Source: Allantophomopsis cytisporea | Lineage: Eukaryota > Ascomycota > Leotiomycetes > Phacidiales > Phacidiaceae | DNA length: 64,000 bases | Direction of reading: 5' to 3' | Assembly: GCA_024752435.1 (NCBI GenBank) | Contig: CP103030.1 | Location: 868,001-932,000, forward strand | In this document: one piece after another, positions 54,088 to 64,000 of the stretch | How the letters are laid out: each line of letters starts with the position of its first letter | Numbering within the stretch: position 1 is the stretch's first letter | The notes under the pieces: generated by a model | The model's database searches: none | What the model saw: only the letters and a program-made list of their open reading frames with translations | What the model was told of the DNA's origin: nothing | Translations under genes and position numbers: made by a program

Positions 54088-56324
54088 TTTGGGCGTGTTG
54101 GTGTCGTTGTCGCGGTTCACTTTTTGTGGCCGTACTTTTTTGAAAACCAATGAATTTCTGTGAGCTCAAAATTTCAGGATTAAGCCTTACCGGATGTGGT
54201 ATTGTAAGCGAGCCTCAAGCTCGAATTCTAAGAACACCAAACCAACACTACGAATTCCTCTGTCGCATTCAACATTCATGAGATTTGTTATGGACGATGT
54301 GGGTTAGGAATTAATTTTTTGGAATTAATTTGGTTTTTCCCGTTGTTTTGACATAGTGTTTATCATGTATAGTTCTTGGTAAGTCCACTGATAATTATTT
54401 GCTCTGCGTTCGACCTGTTACGAGGTTCTTAGGACTTATGTTATCAGAATATCACTGTTTCCCGACCAAGTCCGCTGCTTTGTTGCGCCTTTAGAGTTGG
54501 ACGTGAAATTTAGAATTATCTTGAACACTTTTATATTTCTAATGAACAAAAAGACGGAGCTCTATAATACATAGCTTAAATACTGCCGTGTTTCTGTGTA
54601 TATGATGGGGATTGGCTGGGTTATTTTGCTCAAATGTACTTCTTCCATAATTTGTTTTGTTTTGCCAGATAATTTATGAGTTACTAAGCTTTAAACAAAA
54701 ATTCAGTCCAGGAACTTGAAGTCCAAAAAATTGATTTAATTATGAGCATCATGGGGTTGAGTAGTTCCGAAATATTTAGCCAATATCTCAATACGAACTA
54801 GATTGTACATTTGATACACATTGAAGGTCTCTCAAAGATGATTTAATATTTTATGTAAGCTCCATGTTTTCTATGGTTATAAGAAAATGATAATTAGAGT
54901 TGGTACGAGATGTAACACAGCACTTCCTCTCAGAGTATAAAATTCTTGAAAAGTTGCCGTCATATCTTGTTCCTGTGGTCAAGGTAGGCGTGGCTTCTAT
55001 AAATACAAACGTAGACTGGCGCTTCCCCGAACTGCAATTACATATTGGGGCTGTAACCTGAAGCCGAATTATCTGACAACAGATCGTCCTTTCTACTGAT
55101 ACATCATGGCTCGATCTCAAAGACCGTAATTTTTGAAACGGTGCAAATATTCGGCCTCAAACAGGATATGTAACTTAGGACTTCGGCACGCGGTGCGGCG
55201 CCAGTCGCTTCCTGATGATCCACCATTTCGTTGAAATCCAATAACTTCGATGGCTGAAAGAAGCGGCAATCTATCTCAAACCTTTCAGGATATTGAGTGG
55301 TTTCTTGTATATACTTGGAATTTAAGCTTGACGGATAGGCTTCTTTTGCCAAGCTGTAATCTACTACATATTCGATGGGCGTACAGTCTCAGTCCCCAAA
55401 AAATACGGCCTCGATATCGAGTGGCCGTCAGTGGAATAAGTGATGATTGTGCCTCCTGGTCCACTACCCGCTCAACCATTCTGTTTCCTATGATTCAAAA
55501 AGGTTCTTTATGCAATTCGGAGTTATTTGCGCACTTGCATAGATTACCTTGACATAAACTAACTATGCAAGCATTGCACTCGGCAGCCAATGAAATCGCC
55601 ATCTCGCACCATTAAAAACTTAGGCCATCGAAAGGTTTGTTACAGTCAACCAGGTCAGAAACGAAGGATATGCAGATCATCCGAAATGCTTCGACTTGCG
55701 CGATGCTTTCCTTCCCAGTCAATCATCTGGAATGTCTGTCTGCCATCACGCATGTTCGACTCGCTCGGATGTCATCGTATCAGCCTCGTCTCACCCCCCT
55801 GAATACTAGCACACGGTAAACATCAACCTCCACAAACAAGGAATCTCCATATCCTGCCCATCATCGTTTCAGAAAATGCTTGAATCGATGCTTAGCCATG
55901 CCTTCATTCCCGGAACCGAGTCAGACAGCCTGGGAGCGCGGGACGCAGCGAGGAAATGGAGTAGCAAATAGCGTCCGGATGACAGTTCAAGAGTCACTGG
56001 TCAAAACATGAGGGGTTTGAGGAAATTCTCGTAGCATTTTCTGTATCGGAGCTTAAGCCGAACCTCGTAAAATATTGTGTAGAGAAGCTTATAGCAAGTC
56101 TTCTATGATGATGAATTTTGGGTCTGGAAGAGGTAGGTGGTTTGCCTCATCAAGTACAAAAAGAGCGCTTCCAGACGTACATAAGAATCCTCACCGCTCA
56201 CTTCATCTTCGTCAACCAAGTCTCTTCTCCAGCACCTTATCTCAAACCATAATTCAGTTGTCGCCGGCGACCTCCGTTCTTTCGATCACTATCAAGGTCA
56301 CTTCAGTATCAAAACCAACTCAAC
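54088..56324. other. AT-rich gap without a supported gene
   Basis: About 2.2 kb. Sequence from 54240 to 54900 is very AT-rich. Small minus-strand frames at 54851-55479 follow each other but have no recognisable domains or coherent splicing. The last few hundred bases should hold the promoter of the secreted peptide gene. Confidence 0.55.
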
Positions 56325-56576
56325 ATGCAATTCAAGCTCCTTTCGCTCATGGTCCTCGTCACCCTCGTTGTCGCTGCTCCAGCTGGTATCCCAGAAGACG
56401 TCGATGGTACGCCTTCCTCCTCTTTTTTTCACCCCATATCCATCTCAGCTAACACTTAAAACGCAATAGCTCGTTCAGATGATAGTATCCCAGCAATGTC
56501 CAATGCAAATGGAGACGTAGTTGACTTTAACACCACCGACGTCTACCTTGCCGCTGCTGCCAACGGGCAAAAATAG
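56325..56576 (+). CDS. Small secreted peptide, 62 residues
   Basis: Two exons, 56325-56406 and 56470-56576. The 63-nt intron has GTACGC, a CTAAC branch site and AATAG, and the join keeps frame. The ATG follows CTCAAC. The product begins with a clear signal peptide (MQFKLLSLMVLVTLVVAAPAG; cleavage probably after an Ala near residue 18-20). The mature part of about 43 residues is acidic, contains no cysteine, has one glycosylation sequon (NTT), and ends VYLAAAANGQK. No dibasic Kex2 site is visible, so a repeated-peptide pheromone precursor is unlikely. Such short secreted proteins in plant-associated fungi are often effector candidates, but nothing here shows a function. Confidence 0.7.
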
Positions 56577-57066
56577 CTAGCCGACAGGTTCATTGCCTCT
56601 GAACCAGGTCACCATGTGGGCGATGAGCCAGACCCAGAGTCTCGAAGGATCAACAGACCAAAAGAAGACATAGGACTGAATTCTGATGTGGATACAGGAG
56701 CTGGTACTCAGGAGAATGGAGCTGAGAACGACGAGCAAAAGAGATAGATCAGTTGTCAAGTATTCGAGTAATGAAAAGCGTTTAGGGAGTATAAACTGGG
56801 ATATATTATGACGGGAGACGAGCCCATGTTAAGCTAAGGAATTTGCGATGAAGACTTTAGATTATTGTGAATTATACTGCGCTAATTTTCGCTGAGGAAA
56901 TGAAATTTATTCTAAGAATGACCGTGGCCGCCAAGGTTCGAGCAGTTGGAAATAGAGGTCGGCGAATGAAGGCTGAAAGGGAGATATATTTGCCTCATTG
57001 CGTAGAAGGGTATATCATATTTCGTAATTCGTAATTCGTAAGGGGTGTCGCTGTCGCAGTAATAGA
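56577..57066. other. Intergenic region, convergent 3' flanks
   Basis: Downstream of the secreted peptide gene and of the orphan gene at 57067-57579. No supported gene. A tandem duplication of TTCGTAA-like sequence near 57018-57042 is the only feature. Confidence 0.5.
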
Positions 57067-57579
57067 TCAAGGAGAAGAGATCTGTTCTATTTCGCCGTCG
57101 GAGAGGAGGATGTAGTAGGAGACGACACGTTGCGAAGCATCCACGATGTGCAATATCATATCGCCACGGCTGACTCCTGCACTTGAAATATCCTCGCAGC
57201 AAACAGCGACCTCGACTACAGGGGTTATTAACTAAAATGTTTCAAAAAGAGTACAGAACCCGTATAACTCACTTTTAAAACCAGGATTATGACCGTTGAG
57301 GACCCTCCCAGGTTCCGAAGCCGGATCGATAGCGTTCAAAGCCATGACAAATTGATCTTTTCCTTCGCTGGAGAAATCGGCGTCGAGGTCGGGGATCTCA
57401 TATGTCGCACGCGCGTATTTGATCTTAAGGGGCAGGATGAAGACGGGCGGGAGTGTAGAAGACGAGGAGTTGGATGAGAGTAAACTCCCAGAATACTCCA
57501 TTTCGTCGAGTTCAACATCGGGCAGTGGTTGTATGGGAGTAAAAAAGGTAAAAAGGTGGCAGCTTCGACGGTTTTTCAT
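57067..57579 (-). CDS. Hypothetical protein, 151 residues
   Basis: Two exons on the minus strand, 57579-57273 and 57215-57067, with a 57-nt intron (GTGAGT...TGTAG); the join turns GFK into a continuing frame GFKIEVAVCCEDISSAG. The start at 57579 gives MKNRRSCHLF; an internal Met (MEYSGSLLSSN, residue 27) is an alternative. After a Ser-rich stretch the protein looks compact and beta-rich (VFILPLKIKYARATYEIPDL, RGDMILHIVDASQRVV, YYILLSDGEIEQISSP). No signal peptide, membrane segment or known motif was recognised. Its stop faces the secreted peptide gene, and its start is about 205 bases downstream of the ferric reductase stop. Confidence 0.55.
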
Positions 57580-57783
57580 GTTGTTTCATGATTGCTTTCG
57601 TATGCACATGTATTGGGTTTGTATGTTGTGTCGCTTGTACATGATCACCAGTGTACCCCAGAATCTAAGAAAACTAAAGCTCCGTACCCCGTCCCTTCGC
57701 GATAAGAAGCGCCAAGCTTCATCTATCAGTGTAAATACCTCATATATAAATCCAACGCAAACTCCAAAATTCCCGCAAAACTG

Positions 57784-59709
57784 TTACCAGCCAAACTTCT
57801 CAATTGTGACACCGATATCTTTGCCATTTCTGACCAATCCTGCACATGTGTTTCTCACCGTCCTACCCATGCTATCCGGTCCAGACGCCACAACGCCAAC
57901 CTTTGTATCTCTTCCTGTTTCCTTCTCCACCGTCTGATCAATTAAGAACTCAAGGTTTGGACGACCTACAATTTCTGTTGCTTCGGGTAGGACGACTTGC
58001 ACACCAGCGAGTCGCACAGCGTTCAAATCCCTCTCACTGATCCATGATTTGTGACTGGTCTTATGCACAACCCATACAAATACAATACTCTGTCTCCGAA
58101 ACTGTGTTATTGACCCGTTTTCAATGTCACTGGATCTTCTTTCCACAAGGAGGTGTTGAAGAAGTGGCCAAATCACAGCTATACCACTACCTCCCGCAAT
58201 CAGAATTGCGAGGTCGCTTCCCTCAAGAATATGGCGTGCATGCGAACTTCCATATGGACCGTCAAGACGCATATTAAGACTTGAGCGCTTGCGTGCTTCG
58301 CGCAAAAGGTCTGCCGAGAAACCATCTTGTGCACGGATAAGAAGTTCCAGATTTGCTTCTTCTTGGATGTGATCAGGTGCAGGGGAGGCGATAGTGAAAG
58401 GGTGTGCTTGTAGGATATGTTTTCGTGATAGCGATGGCAGGGTGACAAAAACGTGATCGGTGGCTTGCCAACCTGTCAGTAAAGATTTGCCGAATAATCT
58501 GGAGAAACTGGATCGTATGGAGATGGTTGAGGTGAGCCGTACGGTCTCTTGATCTTCAAGAACTTCGACCTTTGCTGCGACTGTTTTGCTCTTAAAACCC
58601 AATCGGTAAACGAGACGATCGATGAGGAAAATCGCCAACGCTGCAACGACATAAACCCTGCTTCGTGGGTGATGAAAAAATACCAGCACGAGAGCGGCTG
58701 TTTGAAAAAAGATATGTGTAGCAAGAAATAACTCATACCATCTCTGGCGGAAGCTAGCCAGAGATGTAAAATAAAGTATTTCGTAGGAAATGAAGGCGAG
58801 GAATCCGAGTAGGATTACTTTTAGAAGTAGAAACTTGACAAGACCAAAGCCAGTCGGTCTCAAAAGGGTGTACCAGACACCTATCATACCAAGTGTATGT
58901 AACAGTGCTCCAAGGCACATAAGCTCACCAAGTCGGCGATGAAATATGTTCAGCGACTCATAGGAATATCCTGTAAGTACTTTGAGCGGTTGCGTCTTGG
59001 CGGCCAGAATATACAAAAGTGGCAGATTGGCCACAAACACAACTCCGAATCTATCTGCTAAGACAAAAAGTTCGAAGATGTTGAAGTTTATATGGAAGAG
59101 AGAATAGAATATGTTGAGGCCAATGAAGAGAATAACAACAATGGTGGTTCCATTTGAGGGTAAAGTCTTGTTGAAGAAAGGTATTGGCCGAGGCTGATAC
59201 ATTAGGAAAGCCTTGAATGGCGCTAGAATGGAATGCTGGGATTTTCTTGCACGATTGTCCAGCAAGGAGGTATTTTCGTCGACTTTCTGCGCCAGTGGTG
59301 GTGGACTTGCTGAACCTTCCAGAGTGCTGCTGCCGGAGGAAGAGGTGTGGTCGTACAACATCGGAGGTGTCGCCGGTTCCACATTGGCTACCACAGCATC
59401 TCCATCATATGTCTCGAGCTCTCCAAGTCTCTGCAACCTCAATGCTCTTCTCTGTCTCCATCTGATAACTCTGTCTGACCAATGTTTCGCGGAAACGATG
59501 ACGATGAAACCGAGAATGACCAAATGATAAGATAGAATAAACTTCTGCGAAAACAATATGCCAAGGACTAGTTTTCGAAATCTTGGATCTCGTTGTTGCG
59601 GTGGGCCAGCTTCATCATCGTCAATCGATGACGTCCATGATGTCGCCCTCAGAGAAAATCGTATAGCTTCACGAAGCAAACCACATTCAATTCCTTCTTC
59701 TGCAAACAT
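57784..59709 (-). CDS. Ferric-reductase-like transmembrane flavocytochrome (first of divergent pair)
   Basis: A single-exon frame of 641 codons from the ATG at 59709. After a hydrophilic start come a membrane helix near residues 55-75, a Ser/Pro-rich loop, and the ferric reductase core. Haem-ligand-like histidines lie in FHRRLGELMCLGALLHTLG and LATHIFFQTAALVLVFFHH. The FAD-binding domain has the motif HPFTIAS, and the NADPH side has LDGPYGSSH and IAGGSGIAV. This layout is that of the FRE/NOX-type ferric reductase superfamily, which passes electrons from cytosolic NADPH to extracellular or vacuolar metal ions. The long inter-helix insert (about residues 95-170) is unusual. The metal and location cannot be told from sequence. 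It is transcribed away from a second reductase. Confidence 0.9.
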   Translation of the reverse strand: MFAEEGIECGLLREAIRFSLRATSWTSSIDDDEAGPPQQRDPRFRKLVLGILFSQKFILSYHLVILGFIVIVSAKHWSDRVIRWRQRRALRLQRLGELETYDGDAVVANVEPATPPMLYDHTSSSGSSTLEGSASPPPLAQKVDENTSLLDNRARKSQHSILAPFKAFLMYQPRPIPFFNKTLPSNGTTIVVILFIGLNIFYSLFHINFNIFELFVLADRFGVVFVANLPLLYILAAKTQPLKVLTGYSYESLNIFHRRLGELMCLGALLHTLGMIGVWYTLLRPTGFGLVKFLLLKVILLGFLAFISYEILYFTSLASFRQRWYELFLATHIFFQTAALVLVFFHHPRSRVYVVAALAIFLIDRLVYRLGFKSKTVAAKVEVLEDQETVRLTSTISIRSSFSRLFGKSLLTGWQATDHVFVTLPSLSRKHILQAHPFTIASPAPDHIQEEANLELLIRAQDGFSADLLREARKRSSLNMRLDGPYGSSHARHILEGSDLAILIAGGSGIAVIWPLLQHLLVERRSSDIENGSITQFRRQSIVFVWVVHKTSHKSWISERDLNAVRLAGVQVVLPEATEIVGRPNLEFLIDQTVEKETGRDTKVGVVASGPDSMGRTVRNTCAGLVRNGKDIGVTIEKFGW

Positions 59710-60178
59710 GGTCCTTCGTGGTGAGCGATAGAAGACAAAAAGAGGCTCGGGAAGCTGCAGATGACGAAAATTATTGGAAACGAATTGGGATGGAAATGTT
59801 CGTCATACCGTGGATTGTCGATAAGAAGCACTCGATGCCATCTAGAACACGGTGATGGAGTCGCGGAAGCGTGCCGCTCGCGTGTGTTCCCTGCAAGTTC
59901 TGGATTGTGGGGGTGATTGGCTGACTACAGCTTTGCTGACACTGGCCGGTTAAACGTTACCGCCTCCATCAATAATCATCGCTCAATTAACGAACATTTG
60001 TACTCTCTCAATCCTCGATATGTTCTCGAAATATTGCGGCGTATAGGCTGTATAAGGATACGACGTATTCCTTTGGATTCAACGAGACTTTGGTCGGAAA
60101 TTAAAAGCATTCTTTTACCTGTAAGTCACATGATATTATAACTGAGAGCGGTGTTGACATGTTCAGTAAGATCAGAAA
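59710..60178. promoter_or_regulatory. Divergent promoter of the two ferric-reductase-like genes
   Basis: 469 bases between start codons of the paired reductases. I looked for the SreA-type GATA site (ATCWGATAA) and did not find a match. Confidence 0.5.
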
Positions 60179-61949
60179 ATGTTGTGGCCCTGGCGGTTTG
60201 TGAATCTTGACGACGAACAGAAGCAGTCCCGTCGGACGACTTTAGATCGCTATGGTGTATATGCTCAGTTGTCTGTATTAATACCTGTCATAGCATTTCA
60301 GTTATTCAGACTTGGGCGTTGGGTCTATTCAGAGAGGCAACGCACCAAAGTTTCTTACTCTCAAGTCCCTAGTTCACCTGCTCTGAAGAAGGAAAGAGGA
60401 TCTCGCAGAGGTGTAATATTCAGGGCATGGCATATTACAATCTGGTGGCTGGAGGGAGAAGTGATGCCTCAATGGGGCACGAGGGGCCATTGGCTTATTG
60501 CCATCGCTTGGGGGAGTTGGCTTCTATTCTTATCGATTCATGGGACTGGAAATGGTGAGCGCATATCCTGACGGCGTTGATGGAATCTTTCTTTGTTTTA
60601 AGGCTAATGAACATCAAGACTATCTTCACCTCACCAAGCGGGTGGGTACGGTTGCAGTATCCCAGTTCCCAGCACATTACGCCCTGTCCATGAAGTCATC
60701 ATTCTCTCCTTTCGCCATCCTTTTTAAGGCGTCACATGAGGAGCTGAATCCTCACCACCGATTTTTGGGACGCATTATCCACAGTTTCCTTGTGCTACAT
60801 GGAGTGCTCTACTTCAACTTTTTCTATCAATCTGGAATTGTTTGGAAGAAGCTTGGTGAAACAGTTGTCATCATAGGTATTGTGGTCTTGACCATGTTCA
60901 CAGTGATGGCAATAACTAGTTTTGCAAGCATTCGCCGCTGGAGTTATCGAGTGTTCTTTGTCCTGCACTTGGTTTTCGGTGTCTCTGCCCTACCATTACT
61001 ATGGTTCCACGCTAGTCATCTCCGACTCTATGTGGCGGAGGCACTGGTGCTATTTCTTTTGGATATTTTTGGTCGAAAGATGGACACGGTGACAGGATAT
61101 TCGAATGTAACAGCTATTCCTCACACAAAGCTGATTAAGCTTGTTATTCCAATTCCCTCGTCGAAAATCCACCGGTTTAGAGACGCTCCAGGTCAGCATG
61201 TCTATTTGTCGTTGCCACCACAGAGCATATCGAAGGAGAAGGCGTCTCCCCTCTACGATATGCTCTTTAACCCGTTCACCGTTGCGGACGTCTCATCAAA
61301 GGACATTACTCTAGTGCTGAGAGCTTTACATGGCCCCACCACCAAGGCTCTGGCTCAGTTGACCAAGCTACCAAAAGCAAACCCACCTGTGAATGTTGAG
61401 GGTCCATATGGGTCATCCCGCAGGTTCTTAAGCAATGCAAAAAAATTCGATCGAGTACTTTTGGTTGCTGGTGGAGTCGGGTCTACATTCATTCTGCCCA
61501 TCTACCAGTATCTTCGGGTGTCTACGCAGAGCGAATCAATGGCTCCTTCAAAGGTAGAGCTGGTGTGGTCTATGAGATCCGCTGCCGAGGCTGTTTGGTT
61601 AAAGCAGAGTGACTTGAAAATCGCCGAGGACGATGAAAATGTTAGTATATATGTGACAAGAGCAACCTCAGATAACCCCGGTAGCTACAATCGATCAATG
61701 CCCGAAGACGGAAGTGTGGAACTGGATGATCTTAGGAGAAAAGATGAGCCAGTCCTCGCAAATGAAAAGCATGGGCGTCCCGACCTTGGAAATATAGTAG
61801 ACGGTACGTTTAGACAGGGGTATGAGGAGAGGGTAGCCGTGATAGTATGTGGACCTACAGAGATGGCAGTTGAACTTAGAGAGCATGTTGGGAGATGGGT
61901 TGTTCAGGGTAGAAATGTCTGGTTTCACGACGAGTCATTTGGCTGTTAG
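60179..61949 (+). CDS. Ferric-reductase-like transmembrane flavocytochrome (second of divergent pair)
   Basis: Exons 60179-60554 and 60619-61949 give 568 residues; the intron of 64 nt ends ATCAAG, the only nearby acceptor that keeps frame. The start MLWPWRFVNLDDEQKQSRR matches the usual fungal FRE beginning before the first helix. Haem histidines lie in HRFLGRIIHSFLVLHGVLYF and LHLVFGVSALPLLWFHASH. The flavin motif reads NPFTVADVS, with Asn where the first reductase has His; this occurs in some FRE subfamilies. The NADPH side shows VEGPYGSS and VAGGVGSTFILP. It is clearly a different subfamily from its neighbour, so the pair is not a recent tandem duplication. Probable role: metal ion reduction at the plasma membrane. 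Confidence 0.9.
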
Positions 61950-62077
61950 ATGATGTATAATGATTTGAATCAGACAACGACAACGCGGATCTCCATTGTA
62001 TTTGTACAGTGATTACCTCAATCATGTCGTCATTTCCCCAAACGCCAGATCTCATCCTTTCATATAGCATCGTGTGT

Positions 62078-62821
62078 TCAGTCAACACGTTTTTTCGTCT
62101 CGGGCTCATCACCAGTACTACTGGCACTTGGGGTCTTCAGTCCCTCTCCAGCACTGTCCGTGCCAGTTGTAGGTTCGTCGTCATCCCAGTTGTCCTCAGC
62201 ATTCTCATCCCAATTGTCTACTTCCTCGTCCAAGGTTTGGGGGTGGACCGAAGTCAGCGTAACACCACTCTCCTGTGGCTCTAAATCACCATCTTCGTGG
62301 GAGTGTAAGGCAGATCCCTCTCCCAGCTCTAAATCTGCTTCGTCTTCACCAGCGACGTTGACATAGCCTTTTCTGAGCCTCTTGCGTTCCAACATTCGCT
62401 TGTGGTACCAACTGCAGATGCCAACGGCGCCCAGACTGCCGATAATGTTGGCTACGATGTCGTAGAGATCGAAGATTCTGCCATTGTCCAAGAACCCCTG
62501 CAATACTTCCGAACCTATGCCGAGAACGAAGGTGCAGGTGAGAAGGGTGATGTGTAGATTTCGACGACGAGTGGTGTCAAGAATCCAGTAGAAACAAGTT
62601 GTGAGGATGAAGAAGGTGAGAGTATGAAGGACTTTATCGTTGATGTAAGCGTCAAGCTGTAGACTCGTGAGGCCAAGGTATGCTGCTGCGAGGCAGAGGC
62701 AGAGGAAGGCACCTTCAAAGGTCGCAAGTCAGTAAAGAGGCTGGATAGATTGTTGGGAGACTCAGGGCTCTAGAGTTCCCAAGGTTTCAAACTCACCCGC
62801 GAAGGGCAATCGTATGCGCAT
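62078..62821 (-). CDS. VanZ-like membrane protein
   Basis: Exon 1 is 62821-62797 (eight codons plus one base) and exon 2 is 62712-62078, giving 219 residues. The donor GTGAGT is good, the branch site is CTGAC and the acceptor is TTTGAAG. The N-terminal half has about four hydrophobic segments, with VanZ marks INDKVLHTLTFFIL, LGIGSEVLQGFL and RIFDLYDIVANIIGSLG. The C-terminal half is acidic and disordered (for example ESGVTLTSVHPQTLDEEVDN) and ends KKRVD. Fungal VanZ-like proteins have no settled function; the name comes from a bacterial teicoplanin-resistance protein and does not imply resistance here. Confidence 0.8.
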
Positions 62822-63594
62822 AGCGGCTGTTGCTGTTGATGATCTAGGAAATTGAGAGGATCATTGTAGACCCTGCCTGGTACTTCGTTTTGCGGTGGTT
62901 CACGAGTATTTCCGGGAACTCGGGCACTTGCTGGCGGCGGTGCCTTCGTTGTGGATCTTGCTCCAGATGTCTAGTAGCCTGATCACTTTTGGCACTTGGG
63001 TCGGTTGGGTGACGATCGGATCACGTGCCATACCATGTGCTAGACCACTAATCCTGGTCGGATAATCGAGCGAGCGAGGACCTTAATGGGAATCTGGGGA
63101 GATGCACAGAGAGCCCATAATGCTCAAAATAAATGAATGTTGGCACCTATATGTGTTTTGGAATATTATTCCTAGAATCGAGGCAATTTTTGTAGTTATT
63201 TTATCCAGTGCAGGATTAAATTGTGAAGCCTCAACTAATTAATTAAATCCAGAAAATCAAACTCGCTGACCAAAATTCGTAGGGAAAGTTCTCCTGCAAT
63301 CGGAAGTTCAGTCTACCCAAGGCCAGAGTGAGAGACGTAGTAGCAACCTCACGTCTCGCCAAGGTCTCCGCGCTCAACCTCAAGGCTCAAGCTGGGGACA
63401 AATACGATCACGCTTCCATCAACCACGAACGCATTTCATCGAATTTTGAGACGCTGCGACGCAGACCGAATGCTCCAGCATACGCGATCATAATCTCGAA
63501 GTTTGGGAGCAAAAAAAACGCGATAGTCGTGCTCGATCGCGAGTTGCGACCCGAATGGTGGGCGCGCAGGCTATCCAATCTCGGGGAGGGCGCC
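62822..63594. other. Divergent intergenic region
   Basis: Separates the VanZ-like gene from the gene cut by the right edge. The downstream frame is open from about 63281 without an ATG, so part of this could be coding or 5' leader of that gene. Confidence 0.5.
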
Positions 63595-64000
63595 ATGTCC
63601 ATCAACAGCGGTGGAGGTAATTCCTGGCTATCAACCCCAATCAGCCATGGCAAGATAAATCATCAATTTGATGATCGCAATGGATTAGATGCTCGTTCCC
63701 GTACTCCTGGAAACTTGTTCGATGCTGCGAATATGGCCGACTCGGCTACCGTACAAGACGAGGGGACCCAGAATACTGAGGAGGAGTCGCAACGACTTTT
63801 GTTTAAGGAACTTTTTGAGCGCAGTGAGGCGAAGATAGCTGCCTTGTTTGGCGGAGAAGCGAAACCCAACGAACAGGAAGATGTTGATGAGGCTGCAGAA
63901 AGTGCACAATTGGCTTCTCAACTTCTTGATACCCAGCCCACCAAGAGAGAAGCTCCTCGAAAGTCTGCACGAATCATTGATGAGGACGACTACGATGATG
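63595..64000 (+). CDS. Unidentified gene, 5' part only (cut by right edge)
   Basis: From the ATG at 63595 (MSINSGGGNSWLSTP) the frame is open to the end of the window, 135 codons. It includes SQRLLFKELFERSEAKIAALFGG, which is probably a helix, then an acidic Glu/Asp-rich stretch and a basic KREAPRKSARIIDEDD near the edge. That mix resembles the N-terminus of a nuclear or chromatin protein, possibly a SNF2/ISWI-type remodeller, but no catalytic domain is inside the window. A later Met (at 63733, MADSATVQDEG) is an alternative start. Confidence 0.5.
   Translation, partial: MSINSGGGNSWLSTPISHGKINHQFDDRNGLDARSRTPGNLFDAANMADSATVQDEGTQNTEEESQRLLFKELFERSEAKIAALFGGEAKPNEQEDVDEAAESAQLASQLLDTQPTKREAPRKSARIIDEDDYDD

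Noticed and set aside
55104..55479. Consecutive small minus-strand frames that might be exons
   Set aside because: No splice sites join them coherently and no family resemblance was seen.
1..64000. CRISPR arrays, rRNA genes, insertion sequences or LTR elements
   Set aside because: None seen on reading; tandem arrays present are simple microsatellites without spacer structure.

Overview
The window is nuclear DNA of a filamentous ascomycete. Introns are short (about 45-100 nt, GT...AG, with CTGAC or CTAAC branch sites), and many start codons follow a CAAAATG-like context. It carries a frequency (FRQ) clock gene, which among fungi points to Pezizomycotina. My best guess is a leotiomycete of the Botrytis/Sclerotinia kind, inferred from protein style and gene content and not tested by alignment. 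No rRNA, convincing tRNA, CRISPR array or intact transposon was seen.

Left part (1-26.6 kb): an RPAP1/RBA50-family gene cut by the left edge; 3.7 kb of microsatellite-rich non-coding DNA; the histone-chaperone gene HPC2; an orphan gene; RAD54 and mitochondrial ATM1 back to back; an MFS transporter; a gene-poor stretch with hairpin repeats and an orphan exon; a kinesin-10-like motor with a C-terminal helix-hairpin-helix; the Golgi tether subunit COG3; and a mitochondrial RCC1-repeat protein like FMP25.

Middle (26.6-54.1 kb): a 3.6 kb intergenic stretch leads into FRQ, whose upstream region holds a perfect match to the White Collar light-response consensus. A mitochondrial carrier follows, then GRC3 and RPA34 head to head with 210 bp between start codons (rRNA processing kinase and Pol I subunit), serine hydroxymethyltransferase, the folliculin homologue LST7, prefoldin subunit 6 and VPS4 divergently arranged, and NOP56. 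Three of these genes serve rRNA production within 18 kb.

Right part (54.1-64 kb): a 2.2 kb AT-rich gap, a two-exon gene for a 62-residue secreted peptide, a two-exon orphan gene, a divergent pair of ferric-reductase-like flavocytochromes sharing a 469 bp promoter, a VanZ-like membrane protein, and the 5' end of a gene cut by the right edge.

Most genes are conserved housekeeping functions. The accessory-looking parts are the secreted peptide, the reductase pair, the orphan genes and the 17.2-19.3 kb region. Exon joins were worked out by hand from reading frame and splice consensus, so they are predictions.
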